Shown: positions 36,146-49,795, counted from the stretch's first letter. The stretch: 64,000 nucleotides of DNA from Glandiceps talaboti (GCF_964340395.1 NC_135560.1:310001-374000), one strand, 5' to 3'. Notes: generated by a model not told the origin, from the sequence alone. Numbers and translations are program-made.

Positions 36146-37049
36146 CAAAATAATCATATTATGTGATTTTTTGAAAAATTAGACATAAAACACTTTAAAA
36201 ATTTCAAATTTAGGAAAAAACATCATTGCTGTTTGAATGTATGGGTTGGTGATATATGTTGTAACAAGGTTTCATGATTTTTGAAATTATCTGTATCAAA
36301 CCTATGCAATTCTAAAACTCTAAAATCACCAGAATAAATTGTAAATACCTAGAAATACCAGCCGTCCTTGACAATTCCATTTACGCAGCTTGGTTCAGTC
36401 TTTTATCACAAAATCTTCAAAGTAAGTGTACACACACATTTGAGTACAAGTTGACACGATCGTTGACTCCATACTGCTCCATACTGCATATTATTGTTTA
36501 TACTTGGATTTTATCCAACAAAATATCGTCTGCTTTTAAATTCTCCAACTCAACTGACAACATGATGTGCATGTGGGTACGTACATATTTCCGGCTCCCA
36601 GTGACACATGCCAAATTCAAACGATAAGGACACAATATAGTTGGGATCGATCACAGTATCACTACATTGATTGTAACAGGAATATCAATATTATTATCCA
36701 GAATTTCTCAGTCGTGAAGCTTGCTGACAAGTGCAGTGTTATAAAGATGGCGACTGTTATATTTTACGCGTGCAAGTCGACTGACGTCACTAGAATGTAT
36801 TACAATGTAGCTATAGTTATCACGCGAATCAGGCATGTTATGTGCACTGCATTTATGTGTGTATGCAGCAGTACGAGGTGTGCCGTACACACATCATATG
36901 CACAAAATGATAGGCAATGAAAGCAACCAACTCACTAGTTTATTGTTTACATGACTTTGCCGAACGACTAGGAATAATCATTAATTTACAAGTTGCTAAA
37001 ATTTACACAAGTTGACTTAAAAACAGAAAGGGGCATTGCAAATATTTTG

Positions 37050-38190
37050 TAATGCATGGTAGTCTGGTTTGTTTGTCTTGCTTTCAAGCAGACTACCGAG
37101 AGTTGCTTTTATTTTGATACAATAACATGTACCACTGACGCAGTCAATATAAAAAGACGCAACAATGATGTTGTGTCTACCTGGAAAATTACATACATCG
37201 CGGCGAAAACATGTTCATATGGACATAGCACAGACGCACAGTGCAGTGAATACGTCACGCTCCCACGTCAAAAATCAAAAGAAAATAAATAGATAAATAA
37301 AACAAAAAATTGCACTGTAAGACATGCCTAGCCATAGTTCTCTTCAGTATGTTCAAATTTTGTTTTATTTTATGAGACAAAAATAGTGGTAAACGATATA
37401 CGTGCCGTAAACATGACACACTGTTTTGGGTATTTTTTGAAAGATTACTTGACTTGACCTCGTTTCCTACCCCAATACGAATTACCACTTACGATTTTAT
37501 GTGCATTTCACCCTGTTTCTATTTCAATCGTGCACAATGAACCAAAAAACACAACACTCTAAAAAAAATACTAGTATACACACTGTACTTGCCATTCACA
37601 ATAATAACCTTTACCGAACCAGTAAGCATGTAAATATAACTGAGTTCCCTGACCAAGTTAGGAGTTCCCTGGTTGTGGCTCATGATCAAAGTGAAATCGA
37701 AAATTGTGTTTGAACTGATATAAAGAAGGCAAGTCAGCTTCATGATAATATTTTGTTTTGTTTTTGTTTTTGAGCAGTAATGCGTAGTCCGATTGTCTGT
37801 CTTGCTTTCAGACAGACTACGGAAAGTTGATTGCTTTTATTTTGATACATAGCATGTATCATAGTCGAAATCAATATAAAAAGATGCAACGCTGTACTGA
37901 TGTTGCAATTCAGTGTTGCCATTTTTGTGTCTACCTGGAAAATTACATGGCAAACACAGGTTCATATAGACACAACACAGTACAGTTACGTCAAAACAAA
38001 AAAATAAATAAATAAAAGAAAAATAAGACATGCCTGGCCATAGTTCTGTTCAGCATGTTCAAATTTTATTTCATTTTACAACTAATACGAGGCAAATATA
38101 GTCGTAGACGATACACCACGCCACATGTACAGTAAGTCTTCAGTACGAACGGGACGGGTACTTTTTTGAAAGACAATGAAACTGCTTCGT
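37050..38190. repeat. Tandem pair of a diverged repeat, offset about 720 bp
   Basis: 37056-37460 and about 37775-38190 share GTCTTGCTTTCA, TTGCTTTTATTTTGATACA, ATATAAAAAGA, GTGTCTACCTGGAAAATTAC, GACATGCCT and GGCCATAGTTCT in the same order. The copies are diverged and separated by unrelated sequence with short frames. Confidence 0.75.
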
Positions 38191-39563
38191 GTCACTGTGT
38201 GGATGGTAATGAACCCAATCAAGAGAAAGTGGAATAAAGTGAGTACATAGTATTCAAGGTGGCTGGTTATCAGACAAAACTAAAAGGCCCAAAGTGTAAA
38301 ATAAGAAATTTATTCAGAATTATCTGGAAAATATTTGACGATTACACAGCAAAGCAAGACTATAGCATTAGCAATGTAGCGAAATGTTCGTTCTCGGTGA
38401 ATTTAACCCTTGACCTAGTTTCATACAGACGTCGAAGGAAATGAGGTCAGTGTGACATATCATGCATGATCAACAATGTTTACATGAGAATACAACTAAA
38501 TGTTGTCTAAACTTCAGTGGAAGAGAAATTCTGTTGATCACACAATGACTATTTTCATTTTCTTAAAACATCTTGAAGATAAGAAGCAAAATGTGACACT
38601 GACAGACAGGCTAGTCTGTTCGGTACCATACACATGAGGCACAAACATACCACCATGTGCATCTGGTTGACTGGGATTGATTGTTATCACGTAATATTTA
38701 GCGCTAACTTTATGCTGTTGCTTCCAAATATTATTGAACTGTATATCTTTCTAAACAAGTCATGGAAATTGCCAGAAACCTGATGATTTCATGACTGAAT
38801 ATGTTACGATCAAAAATTCCCTTACCTTCAGTTAAATTTTCTGATGGGAAGCAACACAATCATTTAGTGTGACATCTGATAAGCGACATTGATGATGGGT
38901 ACAGCGACGTAATTCGTAAACAAATCTAACGCTGCGTTGGTATTATAACTATTATTTCTGTAAATGATCCTTAAATATCAAGTACACCTGTCTTCATAGC
39001 AAACAGAAATCTGAGGCCAAGTTTTGCAACGAATGGATACATCATTTGACTCCACCACAACGGCACACAAATATATTGTGAACAATAAAATAAGTACCAA
39101 TAACTCAAAAACCTGGCTCAAATTTTATCACACTCGCACAGCTCAGAGGGCCTGCAGGGTGTCGGAAAAAAATTGATAATCTTTTCAGTAAACTTTGCAA
39201 CACTGTATAATCAAAGTAATTGTACCTGTCAATGTCCTGCTGCATAGTAGAAATACTACAGTAACTACTAAACACTGCGTGGAATAATATAAATTACTTT
39301 GGACTGTACATTGTATTACATTATGTTACATGAATTTGCTGAACGGCCGGCGAGGGATATTTGTTACAGAATGTTGTGAAAGTCTACGATGTTTTGAAAA
39401 CTGCAGCTATTTGGGAATAATAATATTACAAATATAGTAATGCTCATTGCAAATATTGTTTTCAGGGAATGTTATCGGCAACATTATAAATCATAACAGA
39501 ACAATGTATGTGGCCTATTGACCTTGCTTGGTCATGATGCGAGCTGTTCAGACAAATATCAGC
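38191..39563. other. Intronic stretch, no gene seen
   Basis: AT-rich sequence without recognised repeats or supported frames. Confidence 0.4.
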
Positions 39564-39596
39564 GGGGGGGGGGGGGGGGGGGGGGGGGAGGGGGGC
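39564..39596. repeat. Poly-G tract, about 30 bp
   Basis: Nearly uninterrupted G run with a single A near the end. Confidence 0.95.
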
Positions 39597-39875
39597 TACC
39601 TTATTTGAGTATACATTTATGTGCCAACCTTCAAGTTCGTTTTCAAGTCATTTGGCCTAAAATGGCGTCAGGGTTTTTTCGAACTCAAGAGTCTAAAACG
39701 GGTCCACTTTGCATTATATTTGGTTTTGCTTGGTCTAAAATTGCCCTTTGTCCTTTGCCAAATCATAATTGCCATAAATTGCCCCAAAATGTTGCCTCCT
39801 AAGGAAAATGTATTTTGTATTTTATTGACAATAGGACCAACAGGCATCATTCCTCTAAATTGTCTCTCACACAAT

Positions 39876-40790
39876 TAGTCCCCGCGGACGAAGTCCGGAA
39901 CGGGGACTTATGGATTGGGTTCCGTCCGTCCGTCCGTCCGTGCGTCCGTCCGTCCGCAGCCGTTTCTTGGAGATGCCTGGAATGATTTTTTTCAAACTTG
40001 GTACAAGGGCAACATGCTATGGCATACATATGCACGTCAATTTGTTTTATGATACGATCCAATATGGCCGCCTAGCAACCATTTTGTTTGCGAATTTTCC
40101 CTGTCTAAAGCCATAACTCAGACATGCTTGAACAGATCTCATTCAAAGTTGGTATTAGGACAGTGTTCTATGACATACATGTGCATATTCATTGTTGTCA
40201 TGATACGATCCAATATGGCTGTCTGGCAGCCATTTTGTTTGCGAATTTTCATGTCCAAAGCCATAACTCAGACATGCTTGAACAGATCTCATTCAAAGTT
40301 GGTATTAGGACAGTGTTTTATGACATACATGTGCATATCCATTTTCGTCGTGATACGATCCAATATGGCTGCCTGGCAGCCATTTTGTTTGTGAATTTTC
40401 CATGTCCAAAGCCATTACTAAGACATGCTTGAACAGATCTCATTCAAAGTTGGTATTAGGACAGCGTTCTATGACATACATGTGCATATCCATTTTTGTC
40501 GTGATACGATCCAATATGGCTGCCTGGCAGCCATTTTGTTTGTGAATTTTCCATGTCCAAAGCCATAACTCAGACTCCATTTTCATCGTGATATGATCCC
40601 CCATACCCAACCAATCCTTTATTGTTGGAGGCATATTCCATGTCCAACAAGCACACACAACATATCTAAGTCTGTTTGTTTTAGGTTCACAAATGTTGTT
40701 GCGTGATCACAGTAGTGATAATTCCTTAAAACCCAATTATAGCGGGGACTATGTCATTCTCAATGACTTGTTATTATATACTATTCAAAC
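39876..40790 (+). repeat. Hairpin-headed repeat element, plus copy
   Basis: It starts with a 32-nt hairpin (39877-39908), then GGATTGGGTTCCGTCCGTCC with a (CCGT)n run, then four tandem units of 150-151 bp, each with AGATCTCATTCAAAGTTGGT-like sequence and GATACGATCCAATATGGC. A 3' part (GCGTGATCACAG, AAAACCCAATTATAGC, ATGTCATTCTCAATGA) follows. A second copy lies in reverse at 54210-55010, so this is a defined interspersed element. Frames across the units are not considered genes. Confidence 0.85.
39877..39908 (+). other. Terminal hairpin of the element, plus copy
   Basis: AGTCCCCG pairs perfectly with CGGGGACT (8 bp). Inside, CGGAC pairs with GTCCG around a GAA loop; a GAA bulge separates the stems on one side. 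Confidence 0.8.
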
Positions 40791-40800
40791 CCCTCCACTT

Positions 40801-40802
<2 letters not shown>

Positions 40803-40844
<42 letters not shown>

Positions 40845-41400
40845 TTATTGTTTAAAGACCACTACACAAACATGTCTCAGCGGTCTGAACATTACAAAAT
40901 GAGAAAGACTAGCAAAAGAGCAACAAGAACAAAAATCTAGCTTAAGAACACAATGAATATTTTAAAAGTGTCTAAAACCAAAATCGGATTTGAAAATTAG
41001 CAATCAATTTAATAAACATCAGCAATAGCATTGTCGGAAAATATACGTTTTAAGACTCTTCTTGAAAGGAGCAAATTTCTCAAGTAGTCGAAGATCAAGT
41101 GGTAAACTATTCCATAGTTTAGGAACATACACACTGAAAGCCCTGTCACCATACGTTTTAGAAGGTTGTTTTCCATGATCTTTAATAGAGCAAGGATTCA
41201 ACCTGATTCCAACACTCTTTCTCGTATTATGTAATGGATGATCGATACTGATAAGTTCGGACAAGTATTTTGGCGCTACTTCTCCTTGACAGATAATTTT
41301 GAAGATAATACAAAGAATTTTATAACGAACTCGCTGTTCGACTGGCAGCCAATGTAAATCCTTCAGCGTTGGAATATATAGCAATATATACCGGAGTTTT
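40803..41400 (-). mobile_element. LINE 3' end, CR1/L2/Rex-like
   Basis: The protein (frame 41019-41384) starts in TLKDLHWLPVEQRVRYKIL and ends with KTYGDRAFSVYVPKLWNSLP, L-x-LR and FKKSLKTYIF, the standard C-terminus of CR1/L2/Rex-type ORF2. Similarity extends a few codons further upstream to about 41400 (RKLRYILLY). The 3' UTR runs to an (ATT)n tail, seen on the plus strand as (AAT)n at 40803-40844. No YxDD or endonuclease part is present. Confidence 0.87.
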
Positions 41401-43599
41401 CTGAAAACTAGCCCTGGGCCACTATTCGGAAAATCAGGAAATTCGGAACCACAACAAAGGAACTAAATAGAAGCTCAGGGCGATTATTTGGCAGTCAACA
41501 CTCAACAGCCATGTGGCTCATATCATTACTAATGGGGACATACCAGTTTAGGAACACAACAATTAGGAAGATAAGAATAATAATTTCATTTTATGATAAT
41601 TCAAATATATCAAATGAAACATTTTATATGCTATCATTCTATCAGCATTGATTGTATTGTTGCTTTTATTCATAAAGGAGCTTCAAATGATTTATAGTAG
41701 AACCCCTTTCATGAAATGAAGTCTCCCATCCAATGCATGTGTACAGTGGCTCGTAGTGGCCCATTCCATTTCGGGTGTGTAGATTGCTTGTTAGACACAT
41801 AACACAAATGCATTCCAAATCTGAGCATTTATGCTGCTTATTATCACTTACTTTGTAATATATAAAACATTACACGATCAAAAATATACACCACCTGTTT
41901 CATTTTCTCCTTACATGCAATTAAGGTGTAACTAAAATTAATGTGCTAAGACCAACCCTAGAGAGAAATGGTATGCGCCAAGGCATTTCCCACCATATAT
42001 TATCTGTTACTATCTGTAAACATAGGACGTCCACACTACCTCTCAAATAAGCTACCATTTCTCAAGTACATGTGCAGTGCAGTGTGGCTACCCATCTCGT
42101 AAATAATTTAGACCTGATCTGAAATGCGAATGGCTGTAAAGTTTTAAATGGACAACACAGAAAATGGTCAATCTTTTGAGCTATGGATTTATAGGAAAAC
42201 TACTGACCAGCATGACACAAAATGAACAGTCTGATTCTAGAGTTACAGATAGTCAACAAAGTATTTTTTTTAGCACTGTAGTGTGATATTTGCCAAAGCC
42301 TTGAGGACTGGCGAATTTGAATTTATCTCGATACCGTCACACGGACTACCTCTCTAGTCAGGCAATGTATGTGTTCCTATTTTTGTTCGTGAGATTTTAT
42401 AGGATCAACTTTGAAGGGGTCAGTTTCTTTGTACAGTTGTGATGGTTTGTTAGCAAATGTCTGGGTTTTCCCGACAAGTTTGACAAAACGTAACTACAAC
42501 TTTTGTCGTTATACTGCAATCATGACTAAGTAAAACTGTTTTTCAATGTTCTTGTCGCATATTTCTGTCAATTCCTGATCCTTCGTGAGATCCAAGTGAA
42601 GTCGTCATTCGATGTTTTTCGTTTCATCGATGCCTCAAAAATAACCAATACAAATAGAATAGAATTGTCAATTGACTGAAACCAAGCATGTCAACGTTAT
42701 ATTTATTATTATAAATTGGATATTGTTCAACTAAAAGTAGTGTACGTCTGAATATACAGATTCATAGGCAAGATTCAATGTTTCACATTAGCGGGACATG
42801 GGACCACTAATTTTTTTCAGCAGGACCACTGCATTTTTTCATCACTGGTCCGGGGACCACCAGTTCACAAAATGATTTGTTCACCCTGGATAAACTTGAC
42901 ATTAGCCTTGTACCGATCGTTAAATCTCCATGAACTCATTTATACATGACATTACACATTACTTCAACTCTCACTTGATGTAATTCACTTTGTGTGCACA
43001 CTCACCATGCAAATTACCCTGACCTATTTTTAGACCCAGTGTGTCGCATTGACAGTGACATCTGCGGATCTCCATGAGTCATCTGCCGACTTGTTGATCG
43101 ATCTCAGCACAAAGGTGTCTGTATCTACCTTCACGATCACATTCTTCTCATGTAAAAACATCCATTTATTATTGGCACTCTAAGTTTACGTTTTTTTTCA
43201 ACGGAACATTGGAACTAAATAAAAACTAACGTTACCAATATAATAAGGCAAAATTCTTGCCGTAGTGAATCTGAAAACCCCATTAGACGCCCACCCGCCA
43301 AATGATCACCCATGGACAACTTTACGGATGGGCTTGTTTTCGGAAAACTCCGGTAGTAATATTAATTTGTGGACCTGCAATCTCGTCATTTCCAGTGCAG
43401 GACACAGCAGTGCTTCATGCACTAGTAGTAACATAGCAAAGGTAATACCCCCATGGGACATACAGACAGGAAGAACAGCGCCATCACAGTCAATTGCACA
43501 AAGGACAATTACGAAGCAATGATAACCAAGTCATGCCCATATCTGGATGTGTGACATGTATTAACAACTTATACCAATCCATGTCAGAAGAAAGAAGAA
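41401..43599. other. Intronic stretch, no gene seen
   Basis: No supported frame. A local repeat of GGGACCAC occurs at 42801-42860. Short frames around 43265-43522 have no support. Confidence 0.4.
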
Positions 43600-44087
43600 A
43601 GAAAGTACTCAGAAGAAAGTACTCCGACTCATCACATTTTCTGATTTTCGTGCTCCCTCTGCCCCTCTGTTTCACCAACTTAGCATCTTAAATGTTCACC
43701 AGTTATGCATATTTAATACTTGTTTATTTATCTTTGATTTGAAAAACAACAATTTCTCACAGACAGTGCACGACTACCTCGACTCAATACCACATAATTA
43801 TGTGACGCGACTCTCAACAGGAGACAAATTCTACATTCCAAAAGTTAATCTCACTTTGAGCCAACACAGTTTTAAATACACAGCCACAAAACACTGGAAT
43901 TCGTTACCTGACCAACTGAAAAAGATAGGAACAAGATCTACCTTTAAATCCAAATTAAAACAGTATTTACTAGTCTAAGTCAATTTACTCTGAAAACATC
44001 GTTATAACCCTCGTTTGCCCCTTGTATATATTTTCAACAGGTGTATTTTTTTGGTATTAAGACATCGCTCTTCGAGCATATGTTTTC

Positions 44088-44120
<33 letters not shown>

Positions 44121-44131
44121 CCCTGCTTGTT

Positions 44132-44173
<42 letters not shown>

Positions 44174-44432
44174 GCTTTCGTTTTGGTCTGTTATTTCAAG
44201 TTTTTTTTTTGGTTATTTTTATATCATATTACTGTATATGTTTTCCTTGGGCCTCGAACTCGACTAGTTTGAACAAACTATTTTTGTGGTCCAGCCAGAA
44301 GTTCAAGTTGTTCTTTTATATATACTTTTTTTTTCTCATTGGCGATGTGATTACTTGATTATTTCATTTTCCTCACTTGATATGTAAATTTTTTTTTCGA
44401 CCTCTGGCAAATAAATAATAATAATAAATAAT
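43600..44432 (+). mobile_element. LINE 3' end, L2/CR1-like
   Basis: Codons from about 43606 read QKKVLRLITFSDFRAPSAPL, the usual C-terminal segment after the RT thumb. The frame then shifts and continues from 43739 as HNYVTRLSTGDKFYIPKVN, HWNSLPDQLKK and FKSKLKQYLLV, ending at 43978. The 3' UTR includes two TG microsatellites (44090-44119 and 44136-44170), GTCCAGCCAGAAGTTCAAGT and an (AATA)n tail at 44411-44432. Confidence 0.83.
44090..44170. repeat. (TG)n microsatellite pair
   Basis: Two TG runs separated by TTTCCCTGCTTGTTTGTT, inside the LINE 3' UTR. Confidence 0.95.
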
Positions 44433-45799
44433 GTCAAATTGAAACGTGTCATCCGAGTCATCACGGTGTGGGTTTCCTGAAAAAAATATTTTGAGCAACA
44501 GGAGAAATTCTGTACAAATTAAATGTTTTTGATGATACATACTTTATTAGGTCCATGTGATAATCCATATTTGTGGCATTAACATGTCTCTCATAAAATT
44601 GTAATTTGGCCACCACTTTCCATAGCTGACGAATTGAAAAGATGTATAGTGTGTACAATGTCTTGTGATTTGTTGATGGGTTCAATTTGCAACATTGTTT
44701 GTTGTGGCAGACTCTAAATAGAAATGAAAATATGTCAGGGGCTGCTCATTTATAAAATATGATGCATGACATTCATTGACTCTTTTGCTGTAAAATGTAA
44801 TGAATTTTTAATTTCAGGCATAATCTGATCAAGGATCATTTGTCGTGAATTTTAAGTGAAAAAGGAAATAAATCTTTACTTTGTTCAGTTTAATTCAAAC
44901 TGAAGAGTTATTTTGTAGTTGCACCCCTATGGATATGATATAGGGTAAGCGATTGGGTTACATCGCAGTTGCTACAAATGAGGTACATGCCATCCATGAG
45001 ATCCTGTTATACACAAGATCATAACTCTATGAACTGTGGTTCGAGCATTAGGCAATATCAATTTTGGAGTCAAAATGTGTACGGTCATAACTTTTTGCTG
45101 TATTAGTAGTAACTACCATGTCTTATCAACAGTTGACTGGACATTTAAATTTAGTAATCACAGTACAAATGTATGAAAAAAGAAGGCTTGGGAGAGTGAT
45201 CAGATTAAATCTGTGTTTTTGACATAGTTTTTTATGGGACATAGGATCTAGTGATGTCCAGTCTGTAACCCCCCCCCCCCCACCCAGTAGTCTTGTATTG
45301 ATGCTGTTCATTTGATCAACAGAGTTTTAATACAAGAAAGAGCTCTGATTGTTTTTAACAGTATTTTAATGATTTTCCTCACTGATTTGATCATTATTAA
45401 TATGCATGTAGTACTAGCACTGAAGTAGTATAATGTGGTTTCTATTTCAGTCAGCATAACATAAAATTCATAATTTTTTTAATGAAAATAATAGAAAGAA
45501 CAGTCTATGTGACAAGTAACTGTATATTGTACTGTATAGTGTCATGGAGCTAATAAAAGAATGTGACATTTAAAAATCTTAAATATAGGTGATCACAATA
45601 GGTGTATTGTCTGACAAAAGTGCCACATGTTATGGTGTCCTGTCCTTACTCCCATTACAGTATCTGTATTGACTTGTTACTTTCAATTCTTAAACTATTT
45701 ACTCCTGAACAAAAAAAATCACTGGAACCATCTACTTTACTTTCTTTTCTTCAAAAATTATTCTATTTCCATATGTATTGCATTTAAAAGTCATGTGAT
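44433..45799. other. Intronic stretch, no gene seen
   Basis: AT-rich with a poly-C tract at 45269-45280. Short frames on both strands overlap and lack motifs. Confidence 0.4.
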
Positions 45800-46812
45800 A
45801 CTTATCCATATATATCTATATTATACTTGGGGATACTTATCTATGTATCCATTGTATGTCTAGTATTTGTAACCTATACTTGGAGACACTTGTCTATATA
45901 TGGAGATACTTATCTATGCATGTCTATATTTGTAACCTATACTTGGAGATACTTATCTATATATGAAGATACTATATATGTTTATATTTGTAACCTATAT
46001 CTGGAGACACTTGTCTATATATGTTTATATTTGTAACCCATACCTGGAGATACTTATCTATATATGGAGATACTTATCTATACATGACTATATTTGTAAC
46101 CTATACTTGGAGATACTTATCTATATATGTCTATCTTTGCAACCTATACTTGGAGATACTTGTCTATATATGGAGATACTTAACTATACATGTCTATATT
46201 TGTAACCTAGACCTGGAGAAACTTATCTGTATATGTCTATATTTGTAACCTATACTTGGAGATTCTTGTCTATATATGGAGATACTTATCTATATGTCTA
46301 TATTTGTAACCTAGACCTGGAGATACTTATCTGTATATGTCTAGTATTTGCAACCTATACTTGGAGATACTTGTCTGTATATGTCTAGTATTTGCAACCT
46401 ATACTTGGAGATACTTGTCTATATATGGAGATACTTATCTATATGTCTATATTTGTAACCTATACTTGGAGATACTTATCTGTATATGTCTAGTATTTGC
46501 AACCTATACTTGGAGATACTTGTCTATATATGGAGATACTTATCTATACATGTCTATATTTGTAACCTAGACCTGGAGAAACTTATCTGTATATGTCTAT
46601 ATTTGTAACCTATACTTGGAGATACTTATCTGTATATGTCTATATTTGTAACCTATACTTGGAGATACTTGTCTATATATGGAGATACTTATCTATATGT
46701 CTATATTTGTAACCTATACTTGGAGATACTTATATATACCTATATTTGTAACCTATGCATGGAGATATTTATCTGTATTTTTACCTTTGCCACCTATACT
46801 TGGAGATACTTA

Positions 46813-46855
<43 letters not shown>

Positions 46856-46979
46856 TTGTAACCTATACCTGGAGACACTTGTCTATATATGTATGTATAT
46901 TTGTAACCTATACTTGGAAATACTAAATCTATGTATGTCTAATATTTGTAACCTACACTTGGAGATATTTATCTATATA
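45800..46979. repeat. Minisatellite, about 43-bp unit
   Basis: Units read ACTTGGAGATACTTATCTAT, ATATGTCTATATTTG, TAACCTAT. Some contain an extra half unit (TGTCTATATATGGAGATACT). A pure TA run occurs at 46815-46850. Open frames across it (CNLYLEIL-type peptides) come from the repeat. Confidence 0.93.
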
Positions 46980-48060
46980 AGAATTGGCGGTTTCCCTTTT
47001 GACATACATTTCATGCTGTTTGATACAATGATCAAACCCATTATCCTGTACGGCTCTGAAATATGGGGCTATCAGTGCTATGATATTATTGAACGTCTTC
47101 AGCGTAGATGGTGTAGGGTCTTTCTGGGCTTACCACCGAGTGCGACTAACGAGGCAGTTGTAGGAGAGTGTGGACGCGTACCAGTTTTCGTATGGTCACT
47201 TAAACGTTGTGTAAATTTTTGGCTTAAATTAATCGAGCTACCTCCCCATCGATTGCCTCGTCAAGCGTATCTTATGTTATATAATTTAGATTTAATGGGT
47301 AGACACAACTGGGTATCCTCTGTTAAAAATATTTTATATTCTTATGGGTTTGGACTCGTATGGCTTTGTCAAGAAGTAGGAAATAAGGATATCTTTATTA
47401 GTGAATTTGTAGCAAGAGCACAAGACATTTCGAAACAATTATGGTGGACTCATATACAGTCTAAACCTAAATTGCGTACATATGTAAATTTTAAGAGTTT
47501 ACTTGAACCCGAGAAATATTTGTTTTTGAACTGTGATTTTAAAGTACGACAGATTATGGCATGTTTTCGGTGTGCATGTTTGCCTTTAGCTATTGAAACA
47601 GGTAGACATGAGGGTATAGAAAGTACGGCTAGATTTTGTCAAATTTGTAAAAGAAATATGATTGAAGACGAGTACCATTTTTTGTTTGAATGCTTCCTTT
47701 ATAATGATTTGAGATTGAAATTTATTCCAGAGAATTTCATACTGTTTCCTAACCTATGTAAATTTAACCGTCTGATGGCCTCAAAAGATGATGCTGTCCT
47801 TAGGAAACTATCAAGTTATATCTATAAGGCTTTTCAGAGACGTAAAGAAATTTTGTCTTCAAGTTAAGTGTTGATTCTGATTTTTTATAACTTTATCGTA
47901 CCTCTGTATGTTTGTATGTAACTGTGCTTTGATTTCACTGTAATGTAGATCCCTTGATTTCACGCACTCTGTAACTGAAAGTCATGATCTGACTTTGAAT
48001 TTTTGTAACCTCCTTGCAAATGGGCCGGAGGCCTGGAAATGCAATAAAACTATTCTTATT
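46980..48060 (+). mobile_element. 5'-truncated LINE inserted in the minisatellite, 7-bp target duplication
   Basis: The flanks are CTATATA at 46973-46979 and CTATATA at 48061-48067, both part of the minisatellite unit. Between them are a 3' ORF2 fragment, a 3' UTR ending GGCCGGAGGCCTGGAAATGC and AATAAAACTATTCTTATT. The element lacks the RT palm. Confidence 0.88.
46981..47867 (+). pseudogene. LINE RT, C-terminal fragment
   Basis: LINE-derived sequence begins around IGGFPFDIHFMLFDTMIKP and IILYGSEIWG, the thumb-to-connection segment; the upstream part of the open frame (from 46755) is minisatellite. Landmarks are IERLQRRWCRVFLGLPPSAT, NEAVVGECGRVPVFVW and a Cys-His cluster FCQICKRNMIEDEYHFLFEC, analogous to the one in the 10.6-kb LINE. 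It ends at TAA 47865-47867. No stops interrupt it, so insertion is fairly recent. It is a different subfamily from the 10.6-kb and 30-kb elements. Confidence 0.85.
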
Positions 48061-49795
48061 CTATATATGTCTAATATTTGTAACCTATACTTGGAGATAC
48101 TAAATCTATGTATGTCTAATATTTGTAACCTATACTTGGAAATATTAAATCTATGTAACCTATACTTGGAGATATTTATCTATATATGTCTAATATTTGT
48201 AACCTATACTTGGAGATAATAAATCTATGTATGTCTAATATTTGTAACCTATACTTGGAAATACTAAATCTATGTATGTCTGATATTTGTAACCTATACT
48301 TGGAGATATTTATCTATATATGTCTAATATTTGTAACCTATACTTGGAAATACTAAATGTATGTATGTCTAATATTTGTAACCTATACTTGGATATATTT
48401 ATCTATATATGTCTAATATTTGTAACCTATACTCGGAAATACTAAATGTATGTATGTCTAATATTTGTAACCTATACTTGGAGATACCAAATCTATGTAT
48501 GTCTAATATTTGTAACCTATACTTGGAGATACCAAATCTATGTATGTCTAATATTTGTAACCTATACTTGGAAATACTAAATCTATGTATGTCTAATATT
48601 TGTAACCTATACTTGGAAATACTAAATCTATGTATGTCTAATATTTGTAACCTATACTTGGAGATACTAAATCTATGTATGTCTAATATTTGTAACCTAT
48701 ACTTGGAAATACTAAATCTATGTATGTCTAATATTTGTAACCTATACTTGGAGATACCAAATCTATGTATGTCTAATATTTGTAACCTATACTTGAAGAT
48801 ATTTATCTATATATGTCTATCTTTGCAACCTATACTTAGAGATACTAAATCTATGTATGTCTAATATTTGTAACCTATACTTGGAGATATTTATCTATAT
48901 ATGTCTATCTTTGCAACTTATACTTGGATATACCAAATCTATGTATGTCTAATATTTGTAACCTATACTTGGAGATACTAAATCTATGTATGTCTAATAT
49001 TTGTAACCTATACTTGGAAATACTAAATCTATGTATGTCTAATATTTGTAACCTATACTTGGAGATACCAAATCTATGTATGTCTAATATTTGTAACCTA
49101 TACTTGGAGCTATTTATCTATATATGTCTAATATTTGTAACCTATACTTGGAAATACTAAATCTATGTATGTCTGATATTTGTAACCTATACTTGGAGAT
49201 ATTTATCTATATATGTCTATCTTTGCAACCTATACTTGGAAGTACTAAATCTATGTATGTCTAATATTTGTAACCTATACTTGGAAATACTAAATCTATG
49301 TATGTCTAATATTTGTAACCTATACTTGGAGATATTTATCTATATATGTCTAATATTTGTAACCTATACTCGGAAATACTAAATGTATGTATGTCTAATA
49401 TTTGTAACCTATACTTGGAGATATTTATCTATATGTGTCTAATATTTGTAACCTATACTTGGAGATACTAAATCTATGTATGTCTAATATTTGTTACCTA
49501 TACTTGGAAGTACTAAATCTATGTATGTCTAATATTTGTAACCTATACTTGGAGATATTTATCTATATATGTCTATCTTTGCAACCTATACTTGGAAGTA
49601 CTAAATCTATGTATGTCTAATATTTGTAACCTATACTTGGAAATACTAAATCTATGTATGTCTAATATTTGTAACCTATACTTGGAGATATTTATCTATA
49701 TATGTCTAATATTTGTAACCTATACTTGGAGATACTAAATCTATGTATGTCTAATATTTGTAACCTATACTTGGAGATACTTATCTATATATGAT
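48061..49795. repeat. Minisatellite, 45-bp unit
   Basis: Units read ACTTGGAGATACTAAATCTA, TGTATGTCTAATATTTGTAA, CCTAT, about 38 copies, interspersed with 43-bp-type units (TATTTATCTATATATG). Because 45 bp is 15 codons, the frame stays open for up to 151 codons (48409-48864) with the repeated peptide CNLYLEILNLCMSNI; it is not considered a gene. Confidence 0.93.

Larger units (their letters stand above)
35732..36300. repeat. Second pair of X-box-bearing repeat units
   Basis: Two further units, starting near 35745 and 36078, share GGTAGTTT, GAATTCAAAAA or GAGTTCAAAAA and the TTGCCATGGTAAC palindrome with the 32960-33610 pair. The last unit fades before its second palindrome. Confidence 0.8.

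Noticed and set aside
36567-36920. 117-codon plus-strand frame in intron 1
   Set aside because: No motif, no convincing splice sites, and a competing frame on the other strand; likely chance.
40124-40432. Frames across the 150-bp units of the hairpin-headed element
   Set aside because: Open in two frames at once and explained by tandem repetition; no start context or domain.
48061-49795. Regular direct repeats that could suggest a CRISPR array
   Set aside because: Units are contiguous with no unique spacers, the context is eukaryotic, and there are no cas genes. The same applies to 58550-60297 and 61665-63355.
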